Positions 27,366-37,031 are shown, counted from the stretch's first letter. The stretch: 64,000 bases of DNA from Thermobrachium celere DSM 8682 (GCF_000430995.1 NZ_HF952018.1:1020701-1084700); one strand, 5' to 3'. The notes: generated by a model from the letters alone, not told the origin. Translations and numbers: made by a program.

Positions 27366-28096
27366 TCTTCATCCTGCCCTTCTATATAAATATCATCAAA
27401 ATTTTCCCTTTGATATACTTTAATCTTTTTTAATTTAATAAGTTCCAACATAGCCAAAAAAGTAACTATTAATTCAAGCCTACAACTTGCTTCTTCGAAA
27501 AATCTTTGAAATCTAATTCTTTTATATATTTCAATTAAACCTATTATATATTGCATTTTATCCTCTATTCTAAACTCATCATGACTTATGTTTTCATCTA
27601 CTAAAGACTTTTTATTACTTCTTCGTTCATATGCCTCCATAACTTTTTTAAAAGCAAACATTAAATTTTCTAATGTAATATTTTTAAAAAATACTTCTTT
27701 GCTTTCTATATCATCTATGATCTCTGGAGGTTTAAAAAATATTATGCTCTGTTCCTCAATCATCTTTAACTTCTCAGCAAACTCCTTATATTTCTTATAT
27801 TCAATAAGCTTTTCAACAATCTCTTTTCTAGGATCATCTTCCTCTTTTTCATCGTCTTGACTTTTCTTTTTAGGTAGCAACATTTTCGATTTAATTTCTA
27901 AAAGTGTTGCTGCCATAACTAAAAATTCGCTTGCAATGTCTAAATTTAACTCTTCCATGGCCTTTAAATATTGTATATACTGTTCAGTAATTTCAGCAAT
28001 TGGTATATCATATATATCAACTTCTGCCTTTTTTATAAGATGTAAAAGCAAATCTAATGGTCCTTCAAAAACTTCTATTTTTATATTTATTGACAT
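27353..28096 (-). CDS. scpA: Segregation and condensation protein ScpA (kleisin)
   Basis: The kleisin bridge of the SMC-ScpAB complex. A 247-aa protein with the N-terminal FEGPLDLLLHLIKKAEVDIY signature, a long acidic/charged helical middle and a C-terminal winged helix (FLAMLELIKLKKIKVYQ). Typical length. Eleven nt follow the upstream site-2 protease gene. Confidence 0.96.
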   Translation of the reverse strand: MSINIKIEVFEGPLDLLLHLIKKAEVDIYDIPIAEITEQYIQYLKAMEELNLDIASEFLVMAATLLEIKSKMLLPKKKSQDDEKEEDDPRKEIVEKLIEYKKYKEFAEKLKMIEEQSIIFFKPPEIIDDIESKEVFFKNITLENLMFAFKKVMEAYERRSNKKSLVDENISHDEFRIEDKMQYIIGLIEIYKRIRFQRFFEEASCRLELIVTFLAMLELIKLKKIKVYQRENFDDIYIEGQDEEWQM

Positions 28097-28107
28097 TTAA
28101 CCTCACC

Positions 28108-28728
28108 TTATATAAAAATTTGTACTAAATTTATAATTATCGTACCTAATAATCTGTTTAAGTAAATTAAAATACTTCGAAATGGTGCAAACCAAAGCAA
28201 CATAAATAAAATTAAATTTGAATATTTCTCAAAAGAATAAATATAATATGCCATTTTTCCTCTAAATAATTCTGCAAATATTTTGGAACCATCTAATGGT
28301 GGAAGGGGCAATAGATTAAATACTGCTAAACCAGTATTCATAAAAAATAATATTTTTAAAAATTCAGCTACCCCTAATGATTCTTGAGTAAAATTTGTTT
28401 TAAATAAAATGAGTGCAGAAAAAAAAGCAAGTAAAATATTTGATATTGGCCCAGCTATTGATGTTATTATAATACCAACTCTTCTATTTTTAAAATTATA
28501 GGGATTTACAGGAACTGGCTTGGCCCAGCCAAACTTTACTACAAGCAGTGCTAAAAAACCTACTAAATCAATATGAGAAAAAGGATTAAATGTTAGTCTA
28601 TTATAAACCTTTGGAGTATCATCTCCTAATACAGTTGCGGCAACCGCATGTGAATATTCATGAATTGTTAATGAAACAATAATAGCAATTATAACAAAAA
28701 TTGTTTCACTAAAATTATTGCTTATCAT
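28108..28728 (-). CDS. Site-2 protease family (M50) membrane metalloprotease
   Basis: A 206-aa polytopic protein with the zinc motif HEYSH in the first helix region (TIHEYSHAVAA) and the second ligand motif NLLPLPPLDGSKI. This is the short YwhC/FtsH-independent S2P type often found next to scpA in clostridia; the substrate is unknown. Its ATG directly follows the stop codon of the nucleotidyltransferase gene (TAAATG), with AGGGTGAT inside that gene. Confidence 0.92.
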   Translation of the reverse strand: MISNNFSETIFVIIAIIVSLTIHEYSHAVAATVLGDDTPKVYNRLTFNPFSHIDLVGFLALLVVKFGWAKPVPVNPYNFKNRRVGIIITSIAGPISNILLAFFSALILFKTNFTQESLGVAEFLKILFFMNTGLAVFNLLPLPPLDGSKIFAELFRGKMAYYIYSFEKYSNLILFMLLWFAPFRSILIYLNRLLGTIIINLVQIFI

Positions 28729-29814
28729 TTAATCACCCTCATTTAACAAATGCTTTATTTTATAATCTAATATAAACTCTTTTCTTTTATTTGGTTCAAT
28801 ACTTTTTATTAAATCATAATCAACCTTTATTTCATTGTAGTTTATATATTTATTAATTCTTCTATCATTAAATATAGATTTTAGCAAACTTTTATTTAAT
28901 CTATTTTTAAATAGAAACTCATAAACTTTATAATCATCATAATTAAGAATATCATTTAATTCATTTAATTTCAAACATTTTTCTAAGAAATCATTTGACA
29001 AGCATAACTTATTTTTAATATTTTCTAATGCTTCTAAAGAATTTTTATAAAAGATTGCTACATATTTATCCTCATTTTCAATTATTATAGGATTATATAA
29101 GTCAAAATTAATATTTACTAGAAAGTTGAAATATGTGTTAAAAAAATTAAACTCATATAAGTAATACAGTGCTTTTATAAAGTTCTCTTCATTCATAATC
29201 AAATCCAACTCACTTCTTACCCTTGAAATTGGTAAGTAGTCTATCAATCTACATTTTATACATTCCTTCATCAAGTTGAAAGTATATTTATCAAAATTAA
29301 AATTAAATCTTGCCGCATATTTAATGCCTCTAAAAAAACGAGTTGGATCATCCATATAACTTTTATCATGCAAAACAACAATTTTTTTATTTTTAATATC
29401 ATTGATACCATTAAATATATCTATGTAATTATAATTTATCATATCAAGGGCAATGGTATTTATTGTATAATCTCTTCTCTTTAAATCATCATATAATGTG
29501 CCTTCAAATATAGTCGGTCTTGACGCTATCCCATCATACTTTTCTTTTCTTGCCATAACAAAATCAATATCTATTCCATCAACATAAAACTTAGTAGTAG
29601 AATAGTATTCATTGTATTGATAATCACAATTTAAATATTCCTTTAGCTTTTTACTGATTTCTAAGTGTTGTTTTTTATTTATTTCAGCAACAAAATCATA
29701 ATCCTTTGATTGAGTTCCAATAATAATATCTCTTACTGCTCCACCTACTAAATAAAAATTTATATTTAATTCATTTAAAATTTTAATAAATCTTTTTACT
29801 GCGTCATTAAACAT
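28729..29814 (-). CDS. CCA-adding enzyme / poly(A) polymerase-type nucleotidyltransferase
   Basis: Class II tRNA nucleotidyltransferase fold: LVGGAVRDIIIG (ribose/phosphate loop), the metal carboxylates DYD in SKDYDFVAE, RRDYTINTIALD, and DDPTRFFRGIKYAARFNF. Probably adds or repairs the tRNA 3' CCA; a poly(A) polymerase or split CC/A activity cannot be excluded from sequence alone. No HD domain, 361 aa. The longest frame starts at 29847, but GGTGG is spaced 5 nt from the ATG at 29814, which gives MFNDAVKRF. First gene of the operon with M50, scpA and scpB. Confidence 0.88.
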   Translation of the reverse strand: MFNDAVKRFIKILNELNINFYLVGGAVRDIIIGTQSKDYDFVAEINKKQHLEISKKLKEYLNCDYQYNEYYSTTKFYVDGIDIDFVMARKEKYDGIASRPTIFEGTLYDDLKRRDYTINTIALDMINYNYIDIFNGINDIKNKKIVVLHDKSYMDDPTRFFRGIKYAARFNFNFDKYTFNLMKECIKCRLIDYLPISRVRSELDLIMNEENFIKALYYLYEFNFFNTYFNFLVNINFDLYNPIIIENEDKYVAIFYKNSLEALENIKNKLCLSNDFLEKCLKLNELNDILNYDDYKVYEFLFKNRLNKSLLKSIFNDRRINKYINYNEIKVDYDLIKSIEPNKRKEFILDYKIKHLLNEGD

Positions 29815-29854
29815 ATAAACCACCTGCCGAAGTATAGTATAACACAAGTAAAAT

Positions 29855-29880
29855 AAAAAAGGGAGTTGTTGTAACTCCCT
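29855..29880 (-). terminator. Intrinsic terminator of the second DD-carboxypeptidase gene
   Basis: AGGGAGTT / AACTCCCT with a 5-nt loop, then TTTTTTATTTT on the minus strand, directly after the stop codon. Confidence 0.85.
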
Positions 29881-31038
29881 CTACTTTACATTTAAAAAAC
29901 TTTTTACAACTTTATTTAATGTATCAATAAATTTCATCTTCTCAACTTTAGTATCTACTATTGCCTCTACTTGACCAAATACCTTTTCACCTTCAACAGC
30001 TTTAACAATTCCTACTGTATCTCCTTTATTAATTGGAAGTTTTAGGTCTTTAAACATTTCAATCTTTTTCTCTATATTAGGTTTATTACCCTTTTCGACT
30101 ATAACATTTAAATTATCCTTTGCAATAATCTTAACACTCTCAGGCTTAGCCTTTGGTATTCTTACTTCACCTACAACTTCACCTTTTTTAACAACATCAA
30201 AACTATCATATTTAGCAAAACCTATGTCTAAAAGTTGAGATGCCATTGCATTCCTTTCTTTTGAGGTTGGTGCACCCATAATTACTGATATTAATCTTAC
30301 ATTTCCTCTTTTTGCTGTAGCTGAAATACAATACAATGCTTCTTTTGTATATCCTGTTTTTAGCCCATCGCAGCCTTTATAAGCCTTTATCATTTTATTT
30401 CTATTTACTAGTGTAAAGGGTGTTTTTCTTCCTTCAGATATTGTTTCCATCCAAATTGTTGTGTAATCTAATATTTTTGAATGTTTAAGAAGCTCTCTTG
30501 ACATAATAGCAACATCATATGCTGATGTATAGTGATTTGGATCATAGAAGCCATAACAGTTAACAAAATGAGTATCATTCATTCCTAAACTTTTGGCTCT
30601 TTCATTCATCCTTTTAACAAACTCTTCTTCTGTTCCACATAAATATTCAGCTAATGCAACACATGCATCGTTAGCTGACTCAATAGCAGCACCCTTCAAA
30701 AGTTCTTCTACAGTTCTTACTTCTCCTGTTTCTAAATACATAGTGCTTCCGCCCAGCCTCTTTGCATTTTCACTAACGACTACTTTATCTGTAAGTTTAA
30801 TTTTACCGCTATCAATAGCTTCCATTACCAACAGCATTGTCATTATTTTTGTTACACTAGCTGGTGCCAATTTCTGATGAGCGTTATATTCATATAATAT
30901 TTTCCCTGAAGAAAATTCCATTAACAAAGCTGATTTACAATTCAAATTTGGTTCTACCGCTAATGCAGGATTTGTTTGATATGTAAACATAAAAAGTAAT
31001 ATTACAGTAAATATAACTGTACTGATTCTTCTTTTCAT
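29881..31038 (-). CDS. D-alanyl-D-alanine carboxypeptidase (second paralogue)
   Basis: A 385-aa exported penicillin-binding protein of the PBP5 type. Signal peptide (residues 1-28, ending NPALAVEP), S61VTK, SAN instead of the usual SGN (ESANDACVALAEYL), and KTG in DGLKTGYTKEA, then a C-terminal PBP5_C domain. The nucleophile is at residue 61, as in the paralogue at 24633. It lies downstream of the pdp terminator, so it is a separate unit. In many clostridia a dacF gene sits here before spoIIAA-AB-sigF, but those genes do not follow here. Confidence 0.92.
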   Translation of the reverse strand: MKRRISTVIFTVILLFMFTYQTNPALAVEPNLNCKSALLMEFSSGKILYEYNAHQKLAPASVTKIMTMLLVMEAIDSGKIKLTDKVVVSENAKRLGGSTMYLETGEVRTVEELLKGAAIESANDACVALAEYLCGTEEEFVKRMNERAKSLGMNDTHFVNCYGFYDPNHYTSAYDVAIMSRELLKHSKILDYTTIWMETISEGRKTPFTLVNRNKMIKAYKGCDGLKTGYTKEALYCISATAKRGNVRLISVIMGAPTSKERNAMASQLLDIGFAKYDSFDVVKKGEVVGEVRIPKAKPESVKIIAKDNLNVIVEKGNKPNIEKKIEMFKDLKLPINKGDTVGIVKAVEGEKVFGQVEAIVDTKVEKMKFIDTLNKVVKSFLNVK

Positions 31039-31111
31039 TCCTTTTACCCTCCTTAACGATTTATTTATTGTTATTTTTCCCTATTTTTTAAAATGTATTT
31101 ATACCAATATA

Positions 31112-31160
31112 TAAATAAAAGAGGGTGTTGATTATAGAACATAATCAACACCCTCTTTTA
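31112..31160 (-). terminator. Strong intrinsic terminator after pdp
   Basis: A perfect 20-bp stem (31116-31135 and 31141-31160) with a 5-nt loop and an AT-rich tail on the minus strand. The longest uninterrupted stem seen in the window. Confidence 0.85.
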
Positions 31161-32486
31161 TTAAAATCTCTTTATTCCATCTTTTGTAACTATTCCAAAT
31201 ATTAATGGTCTTTCTTCTGGCTTCTTCTCTTCAATATGATAAGCTTCAAGTAATTTTTGTTCAGATATTTTTGCTTTATTTAAATCATTAGCATATAAGT
31301 ATGCAATTACATCTCCCTTTTTAACGTAGCTTCCTACTTTTTCTTTAATTACAATACCCACTGCAGGATCAATTGAGCTTTCTTTTGTTTCTCTACCTGC
31401 ACCTAATATTAATGCTGCAATACCAATTTGATCTGCAACGATTTTTGTTATGTATCCTTCTCTATCTGATTTTACTTCAATTACATGTTCAGCCTTTGGA
31501 AGTAGTTCTAAATCTTCAATTACAGAAACATCTCCACCTTGTGCTTTAACAAATTCCTTAAACTTTTCATAAGCTGAACCTGAAGTAATAGTTTCTTGGA
31601 GCATTTTTCTTGCTTCCTCTTCTGTTTTTGCTTTTCCAGCAAGTAAAAGCATTTGTGTTCCAAGAACTATACAAAGTTCTAATAAATCTTCTGGACCATG
31701 ACCTTTTAATGTTTCAACTGCTTCTTTTACTTCAAGTGCATTACCTACAGCATACCCTAAAGGTTGATCCATATCAGATATTACCGCTATTGTATTTCTT
31801 CCAACATTTGTACCAATGTCAACCATCTCTTGAGCTAGTTCAAAAGAATCTTCTAATGTCTTCATGAAGGCTCCTGTACCAGTTTTAACATCCAATACAA
31901 TTGCATCAGCACCAGCAGCTATCTTTTTACTCATTATGCTTGATGCAATAAGTGAAACATTGTCAACAGTTGCTGTAACATCTCTTAGAGCATATAATTT
32001 TTTATCAGCAGGTGCTAAATCTGCAGTTTGCCCACCTACTGCCATTTTTATTTTATTTACATTATCTATAAATTGTTTTTTAGTCATCTCAACAGAAAAA
32101 CCTTTAATTGATTCAAGTTTATCTATTGTACCTCCAGTATGTCCTAAACCTCTTCCTGACATTTTAGCAACAGGTACTCCACAAGCCGCAACCATTGGAG
32201 CAAGAACAAGTGTTGTTTTATCTCCTACTCCTCCTGTACTGTGCTTATCTACTTTAATACCTTCAATTTCAGATAAATCTATAGTTTCACCTGAATTAAC
32301 CATAGCCATTGTTAAATCAGCAGTTTCTCTTTTAGACATTTTATTAAAATAAATAGCCATTAGAAGAGCTGATACTTGGTAATCTGGGATTTCCCCCTTT
32401 GTATATCCTTCAACAAAGAAATCAATTTCCTCTTTAGTTAATTCTTGTCCATTACGTTTTTTAAGTATGATATCATACATTCTCAT
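31161..32486 (-). CDS. pdp: Pyrimidine-nucleoside phosphorylase
   Basis: Phosphorolysis of uridine, deoxyuridine and thymidine. A 441-aa protein with [10 protein letters not shown] (phosphate site), [20 protein letters not shown], and a C-terminal biotinyl-like domain, typical of the thymidine/pyrimidine phosphorylase family. Firmicute members with punA and deoB next door are usually the broad-specificity Pdp rather than DeoA. End of the salvage cluster xerD-deoB-punA-pdp. Confidence 0.95.
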   Translation of the reverse strand: MRMYDIILKKRNGQELTKEEIDFFVEGYTKGEIPDYQVSALLMAIYFNKMSKRETADLTMAMVNSGETIDLSEIEGIKVDKHSTGGVGDKTTLVLAPMVAACGVPVAKMSGRGLGHTGGTIDKLESIKGFSVEMTKKQFIDNVNKIKMAVGGQTADLAPADKKLYALRDVTATVDNVSLIASSIMSKKIAAGADAIVLDVKTGTGAFMKTLEDSFELAQEMVDIGTNVGRNTIAVISDMDQPLGYAVGNALEVKEAVETLKGHGPEDLLELCIVLGTQMLLLAGKAKTEEEARKMLQETITSGSAYEKFKEFVKAQGGDVSVIEDLELLPKAEHVIEVKSDREGYITKIVADQIGIAALILGAGRETKESSIDPAVGIVIKEKVGSYVKKGDVIAYLYANDLNKAKISEQKLLEAYHIEEKKPEERPLIFGIVTKDGIKRF

Positions 32487-32498
32487 GGCTATACCCCC

Positions 32499-33317
32499 TT
32501 ACATTCTAGCAACAATTTCACTAACTAATTTTTTAAACTTGTCTTTAACTAAATTTGATGTTTCTATAACTTCTTCATGGCTTAATGGTACTTCTAAAAT
32601 TCCTGCTGCCATGTTTGTTATGCAAGAAATTCCAAGAACCTTCATACCACTATGGTTTGCTACAATTACTTCTGGAACAGTTGACATTCCAACTGCATCG
32701 CCACCTAAAGTTCTTATCATTCTTATTTCTGCTGGTGTTTCATAGGAAGGTCCTGTCATCATAAAATATACCCCTTCCTTTAAGTCAACTCCTGTTTGTT
32801 GTGCAGCACTTTTGGCAATTTCAATTAAATTTTTACAATATGCATTGGACATATCTGGGAATCTTGGTCCAAATTCTTTTAAATTAGGTCCAATTAATGG
32901 ATTTGTGCCTGAAAAATTAATATGATCTTTAATTAACATTAAATCCCCTGCTTTGAAGCTTGTGTTAACTCCACCAGCTGCATTAGTTACTATTAACTTT
33001 TCAACACCAAGTAGTTTTAAAACTCTAATAGGAAATGTTACTGTATTCATGTCATATCCTTCGTAGAAGTGAAATCTACCCTGCATCATTATAACTTCTT
33101 TTCCATTTAGGTCACCAAATATAAATTTACCTGCATGCCCTTCTACAGTTGATACAGGAAAATTAGGTATTTCACTATAGTTTAGCTCAATTTTATTTTT
33201 TACCTCATCAGCTAAACTACCTAATCCTGAACCTAAAATTATTGCTATTTTAGGTTCAGCATTTATTTTTTTCTTAATATAATCGCACGCTGCATTTAGC
33301 TTTTCAATATAGTTCAT
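32499..33317 (-). CDS. punA: Purine-nucleoside phosphorylase (trimeric PNP)
   Basis: Releases purine bases and (deoxy)ribose-1-phosphate. Motifs: GSGLGSLADEV (phosphate loop), QGRFHFYEGY, VTNAAGGVN, MTGPSYETPAEIRM and GMSTVPEV. The frame could start at 33332, overlapping the deoB stop by 1 nt, but GGGAGG lies between; the ATG at 33317 is 7 nt after it and gives MNYIEKLN and 272 aa, normal for the trimeric class. Confidence 0.95.
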   Translation of the reverse strand: MNYIEKLNAACDYIKKKINAEPKIAIILGSGLGSLADEVKNKIELNYSEIPNFPVSTVEGHAGKFIFGDLNGKEVIMMQGRFHFYEGYDMNTVTFPIRVLKLLGVEKLIVTNAAGGVNTSFKAGDLMLIKDHINFSGTNPLIGPNLKEFGPRFPDMSNAYCKNLIEIAKSAAQQTGVDLKEGVYFMMTGPSYETPAEIRMIRTLGGDAVGMSTVPEVIVANHSGMKVLGISCITNMAAGILEVPLSHEEVIETSNLVKDKFKKLVSEIVARM

Positions 33318-33331
33318 ATACATTCCTCCCA

Positions 33332-34504
33332 TTATTTTAGTATGTCTTTTGCAAAGCTTTCTCCTGCAATATCTGCTTTAACATTCAATAATTCTGCTAT
33401 TGTCTTTCCTATATCTGCATAAGACTTTCTCGTACCTAAATTTACTCCTGCCTTAATATTTTTACCATAAACTAAAATAGGAATGTATTCACGTGAATGA
33501 TCTGTACTTGGAGTAGTAGGATCACATCCATGGTCTGCTGTAATAATTAATACATCATCATCCATTAAGTTTTCTATGATTTCTGGAAGTCTATCATCAA
33601 ATTCTTTTAACGCCTTTGCATAGCCTTCTACATCATTTCTATGTCCATATACCATATCAAAATCTACTAAGTTAGTGAATATTAATCCCTTTGTATCTTG
33701 TTTTAAATATTCTATAGTTTTATCAACGCCATCCATATTATTTTTAGTATGTACTGCCTTTGTTATACCATATCCACCAAATATATCTTCAATTTTACCA
33801 ACAGCGCAAACATCCATACCACTTTCAACTATATAATTTAATAGTGTTTTTCTAAATGGTTTTAATGAAAAATCTCTTCTATTTGGAGTTCTTTTATAGT
33901 TGCCACTAGTTCCAATAAATGGTCTTGCAATTACACGTCCAACTCCATGCTCATCCTTAAGCATTTCTCTTGCAATTTGGCACATTCTATAAAGTTCTTC
34001 TAATGGTATAACCTCTTCATGTGCAGCTATTTGGAATACACTATCTGCTGAAGTATAAACTATAGGGTAACCAGTTTTTACATGTTCATCTCCTAATTCT
34101 TCAATTATAGCAGTTCCTGAAGCTGGCTTATTACCTAATACTTTTCTGCCTATTCTCTTTTCGAATTCTTCTATTAATTCTTTTGGAAAACCATTTGGAT
34201 AAGTAGGGAATGCTCTTTCTAAAATTAATCCAGCTATTTCCCAATGCCCTGTTGTAGTATCTTTACCCTTTGACATCTCTAAAGATCTACCATATGCTCC
34301 TATTGGATTCTCTTCTTTTTTATAATCATTAACCCCATCTATATTCCCCAAACCAAGCTTTTGCATATTTGGCAGCTCAAAGCCTTTTAATTGTTTTGCA
34401 ATATTACCTAAAGTATTACTGCCTTCATCATTATATTCATGTGCGTCAGGTAACTCCCCAATACCTACGCTGTCTAAAACAATTAATGTAACCCTATTAA
34501 CCAT
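33332..34504 (-). CDS. deoB: Phosphopentomutase
   Basis: Interconverts (deoxy)ribose-1-phosphate and -5-phosphate, feeding sugars released by PunA and Pdp into central metabolism. Alkaline-phosphatase superfamily: [17 protein letters not shown] with the metal Asp, [14 protein letters not shown] with the phosphorylated Thr, and [18 protein letters not shown]. The ATG at 34504 is 8 nt after AGAGG; the longer frame starts with a GTG that lies inside that site and is rejected. 390 aa. Confidence 0.96.
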   Translation of the reverse strand: MVNRVTLIVLDSVGIGELPDAHEYNDEGSNTLGNIAKQLKGFELPNMQKLGLGNIDGVNDYKKEENPIGAYGRSLEMSKGKDTTTGHWEIAGLILERAFPTYPNGFPKELIEEFEKRIGRKVLGNKPASGTAIIEELGDEHVKTGYPIVYTSADSVFQIAAHEEVIPLEELYRMCQIAREMLKDEHGVGRVIARPFIGTSGNYKRTPNRRDFSLKPFRKTLLNYIVESGMDVCAVGKIEDIFGGYGITKAVHTKNNMDGVDKTIEYLKQDTKGLIFTNLVDFDMVYGHRNDVEGYAKALKEFDDRLPEIIENLMDDDVLIITADHGCDPTTPSTDHSREYIPILVYGKNIKAGVNLGTRKSYADIGKTIAELLNVKADIAGESFAKDILK

Positions 34505-34573
34505 AAAAATCACCTCTTTTATTAATAATTTTCAAAATAATCTGTAGGAACTATATTATAACTTATTTTTTCA

Positions 34574-34601
34574 AAAAAGAAAAGGGCTTGATTAAGCCCT
34601 T
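34574..34601 (-). terminator. Intrinsic terminator after xerD
   Basis: AAGGGCTT / AAGCCCTT with a 4-nt loop, then TTCTTTTTTG on the minus strand. Overlaps the end of xerD and separates it from deoB. Confidence 0.75.
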
Positions 34602-35470
34602 GGATGTGTTTTTTTATATACATCACTTATTTTATTTTTAATAAGCTCCGTATATATTTGTGTTGTTGATATATCTGAATGTCCAAGCATCTGTTGTACA
34701 GATCTTAAATCTGCTCCATTCTCTATTAAATGTGCTGCAAATGAATGCCTTAATGTATGTGGAGTAATCTCTTTACTAATATTAGCCAGAGTTGCATAAT
34801 ACTTAATAACCTTCCAAAATCCTTGCCTTGTCATTCTTTCGCCTCTATGATTTAAAAACAATGCTCTTTCATCTTCGTTTTTTAAAAATTTATATCTATA
34901 CTTTTCTATATAATTTGAAAGTGCTTCAATTGCAAGTTTTCCTATTGGTACAATCCTTTCCTTTGGGCCATTACATTTTATATAACCTAGAATTAAATTA
35001 ACATCATCAATATTTAAACTAATAAGTTCTGTTACTCTTATTCCAGTTGCATAAAGTATCTCAAGCATCGCTTTATCTCTTGCTCCCTTTGGTTCTCCTT
35101 CATTTGGCATAGCTAATAATGTTTCTACTTCATCAATTGTCAAAATTTCAGGCAATTTTTTCTCAGCTTTTGGAGCCTCTATATCTATTGTTGGATCATG
35201 TTTTACTAATCCTAGTTTAATGTTATACTTGTAAAATGCACGAATAGTAGCTAATGCTCTTAATATTGAAGAGGTTGCTTTACCTTGTTTTTGTAAAAAT
35301 AAAATATATGCAATGATATTAGTTCTCTTAATACTCTTATAGTCAATTCCTTCATTATTTAGATAATCTAAAAACTGCTTTAAATCTCTACCATAACTTT
35401 CAATCGTGTTTTTACTTAAAGTTTTATTTGACTCTAAGTCATAAATAAATTCCTTAATTATTTCATTCAT
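34592..35470 (-). CDS. xerD: Tyrosine recombinase XerD
   Basis: Resolves chromosome dimers at dif with XerC. A 292-aa protein: N-terminal SAM-like domain (residues 1-85) and catalytic domain with R145 in ATGIRVTEL, K170, HTLRHSFAAHL, GHSDISTTQIYTEL (catalytic Tyr). Position beside spoIIM, deoB and punA is the standard clostridial xerD locus, arguing against a phage integrase. Confidence 0.93.
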   Translation of the reverse strand: MNEIIKEFIYDLESNKTLSKNTIESYGRDLKQFLDYLNNEGIDYKSIKRTNIIAYILFLQKQGKATSSILRALATIRAFYKYNIKLGLVKHDPTIDIEAPKAEKKLPEILTIDEVETLLAMPNEGEPKGARDKAMLEILYATGIRVTELISLNIDDVNLILGYIKCNGPKERIVPIGKLAIEALSNYIEKYRYKFLKNEDERALFLNHRGERMTRQGFWKVIKYYATLANISKEITPHTLRHSFAAHLIENGADLRSVQQMLGHSDISTTQIYTELIKNKISDVYKKTHPRA

Positions 35471-35538
35471 TTGCAGTTCCCCTTCATTATTGTTTTTAAT
35501 ATTTTATTCTACATAATATTTTAAATTCCTCTAGATAA

Positions 35539-35736
35539 TTATCGTAATAATAATTTATTTATTAATATCCAAATTAAATTATTATTTTTTTTATCTAAAT
35601 TATACATTACAAGTTTTGCATCACCTTCTGGCTTTAACTCAATAAAACTTAAAACAAAATATAGTAAGCCCTTTATCAAAAAAATAATAAATAGAACAAC
35701 TAAAAAAACAACTATAAATCTCAATATTTTTTTCAT
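35539..35736 (-). CDS. Small single-pass membrane protein (possibly DUF4227/YqzK-like)
   Basis: A 65-aa protein: one long N-terminal hydrophobic helix (residues 5-33, RFIVVFLVVLFIIFLIKGLL) and a short polar tail. It sits between spoIIM and xerD, where Firmicutes often have a DUF4227 (YqzK) gene, but the similarity is only in position and topology. Preceded by GGGTGATG. Confidence 0.6.
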   Translation of the reverse strand: MKKILRFIVVFLVVLFIIFLIKGLLYFVLSFIELKPEGDAKLVMYNLDKKNNNLIWILINKLLLR

Positions 35737-35745
35737 AACATCACC

Positions 35746-36383
35746 CTATTGAATTATTAAAAAGCCAGATAGCTTTTTAATAATTGTAGGAACAACAAAT
35801 GCTTCATAAATACTTGCTACTGTCATAATCAAAAATATAATAGCCAAAATTAATGATAGATTTATTAAATTTGTGTTATTTTTATGATAATAAACCTTAT
35901 TTACATTTCTCTTAAAAATGCTTAGCCCATAATCTACTGCTAACGCTGATGCTACTATAATACATGGTACATATATTATATTTTGTGGAACTACTGCAAT
36001 TATTAAAAACAATAATCCTTTAAGTCCCATGCTTTGAATACAAAAGGAAATTGTAAATCCTAGTATAAACCCTCTAAATAAATCTACTAAAAATACAATA
36101 GGTACACCTATATAAGTTAAACATAATAACCATATTATTATAATAAATTGAATATTATTTTTAAAAGCCCTTATAAAAACAGCTTTACTTTCTACATTTT
36201 CATTTCCTATAGTATGAAAAAAATTATTCATGAAAATTAATATATTCTGCTTGCTATCTGTATCTAAAGCTTTGGATGTAAAGGCACCAACAGATAGTCC
36301 AATAGCAAAAAATAAAATTACAAAAAATACAACCACACATTATCTTTAACATGTTTCATAATGCTACTGTTAATATTTCCCAT
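35746..36383 (-). pseudogene. spoIIM: Stage II sporulation protein M, with an apparent single-base frameshift
   Basis: SpoIIM is a polytopic part of the DMP machine that dissolves septal peptidoglycan during engulfment. The correct start is the ATG at 36383, 9 nt after GAGGAGG, giving MGNINSSIMKHVKDNVWLYF, but this frame stops at 36318. The rest of the protein (VILFFAIGLSVGAFTSKALD onward, ending FLIIQ) is in another frame. Adding one base to the run of six A at 36322-36327 (six T in the mRNA) joins them into 212 aa, the family's usual length. The change may be a sequencing error, a slippage site or a true mutation. The remainder of the gene is intact, with several membrane helices. Confidence 0.8.
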
Positions 36384-36391
36384 AATAATCT

Positions 36392-36428
36392 ACCTCCTCA
36401 TTAGTCTTGTTTATATATATGAGGAGGT
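36392..36428 (-). promoter_or_regulatory. Hairpin sequestering the spoIIM ribosome binding site
   Basis: On the minus strand ACCTCCTCA and TGAGGAGGT (9 bp perfect) flank a 19-nt AT-rich loop. The second arm contains the whole spoIIM site GAGGAGG, so the stem would block initiation. No T run follows, so it is not a terminator for this strand. Confidence 0.55.
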
Positions 36429-36440
36429 TTTTTGAAATAT

Positions 36441-36974
36441 TCATAGAGTATTTTTAAAGTGATCTAGCATCATTATACCTACAATCGTCTTAGCATCTTT
36501 TATTAATCCTTTTATAATCATTGATTTTGCCTCATCAATAGATACTTTAATTAATTCTAAATATTCATCTTCATCGAAATTAGTTTTTGATAATTCCATA
36601 TCATTGCAATAATATATATATAACTTTTCTGTACAAAAACCTGGTGATGGATAAATAACATTCATTAATTTCATTTCCTTAGCCTTATATCCTGTTTCTT
36701 CTTCTAATTCTCTAAATGCACATTTTAAAGGCTCTTCATTTTTTTCTAGTTTACCTGCTGGGATCTCATATAAAACCTCTTCAAAAGGCTTTCTAAATTG
36801 TTTAACTAGGAAAATACTATTGTTTAATTCTGCTACAATTCCAACTCCACCATTATGTTCAACTATCTCTCTTGTAGCCTTATTTTTAGAATATGTTTCC
36901 ACTTCATCAATTCTTAAATTTACAACCTTGCCATTATATAAATATTTACTATTTATAGTTTTTTCTTCAAACAT
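36441..36974 (-). CDS. Nudix hydrolase, ADP-ribose pyrophosphatase type
   Basis: Cleaves ADP-ribose or related nucleoside diphosphate sugars. A 177-aa protein with the Nudix box G74KLEKNEEPLKCAFRELEEE (GX5EX7REUXEE pattern) and the downstream proline typical of ADP-ribose enzymes (YPSPGFCTE). This is the NudF/YqkG group, found at the same spoIIM-xerD locus in Bacillus. Ribosome binding site GGGAGTG. Confidence 0.92.
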   Translation of the reverse strand: MFEEKTINSKYLYNGKVVNLRIDEVETYSKNKATREIVEHNGGVGIVAELNNSIFLVKQFRKPFEEVLYEIPAGKLEKNEEPLKCAFRELEEETGYKAKEMKLMNVIYPSPGFCTEKLYIYYCNDMELSKTNFDEDEYLELIKVSIDEAKSMIIKGLIKDAKTIVGIMMLDHFKNTL

Positions 36975-37002
36975 CTTATCACTCCCTGGCTATTACTTAA
37001 AA

Positions 37003-37031
37003 AAAATAATCCATTAAAAATGGATTATTTT
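37003..37031 (-). terminator. Intrinsic terminator of spo0A
   Basis: AAAATAATCCA / TGGATTATTTT around a 7-nt loop, followed by a long T run on the minus strand. Overlaps the stop codon. Confidence 0.8.

Noticed and set aside
31864..32352. 162-codon plus-strand frame opposite pdp
   Set aside because: Shadow of the conserved pyrimidine phosphorylase reading frame.
35746..36336. SpoIIM starting at the GTG at 36336
   Set aside because: No ribosome binding site there and it lacks the conserved N-terminal segment, which is present in another frame with a perfect site.
36420..36434. Plus-strand terminator formed by the spoIIM leader hairpin and the T run after it
   Set aside because: No plus-strand gene is transcribed towards it; the stem makes more sense as a minus-strand leader structure.
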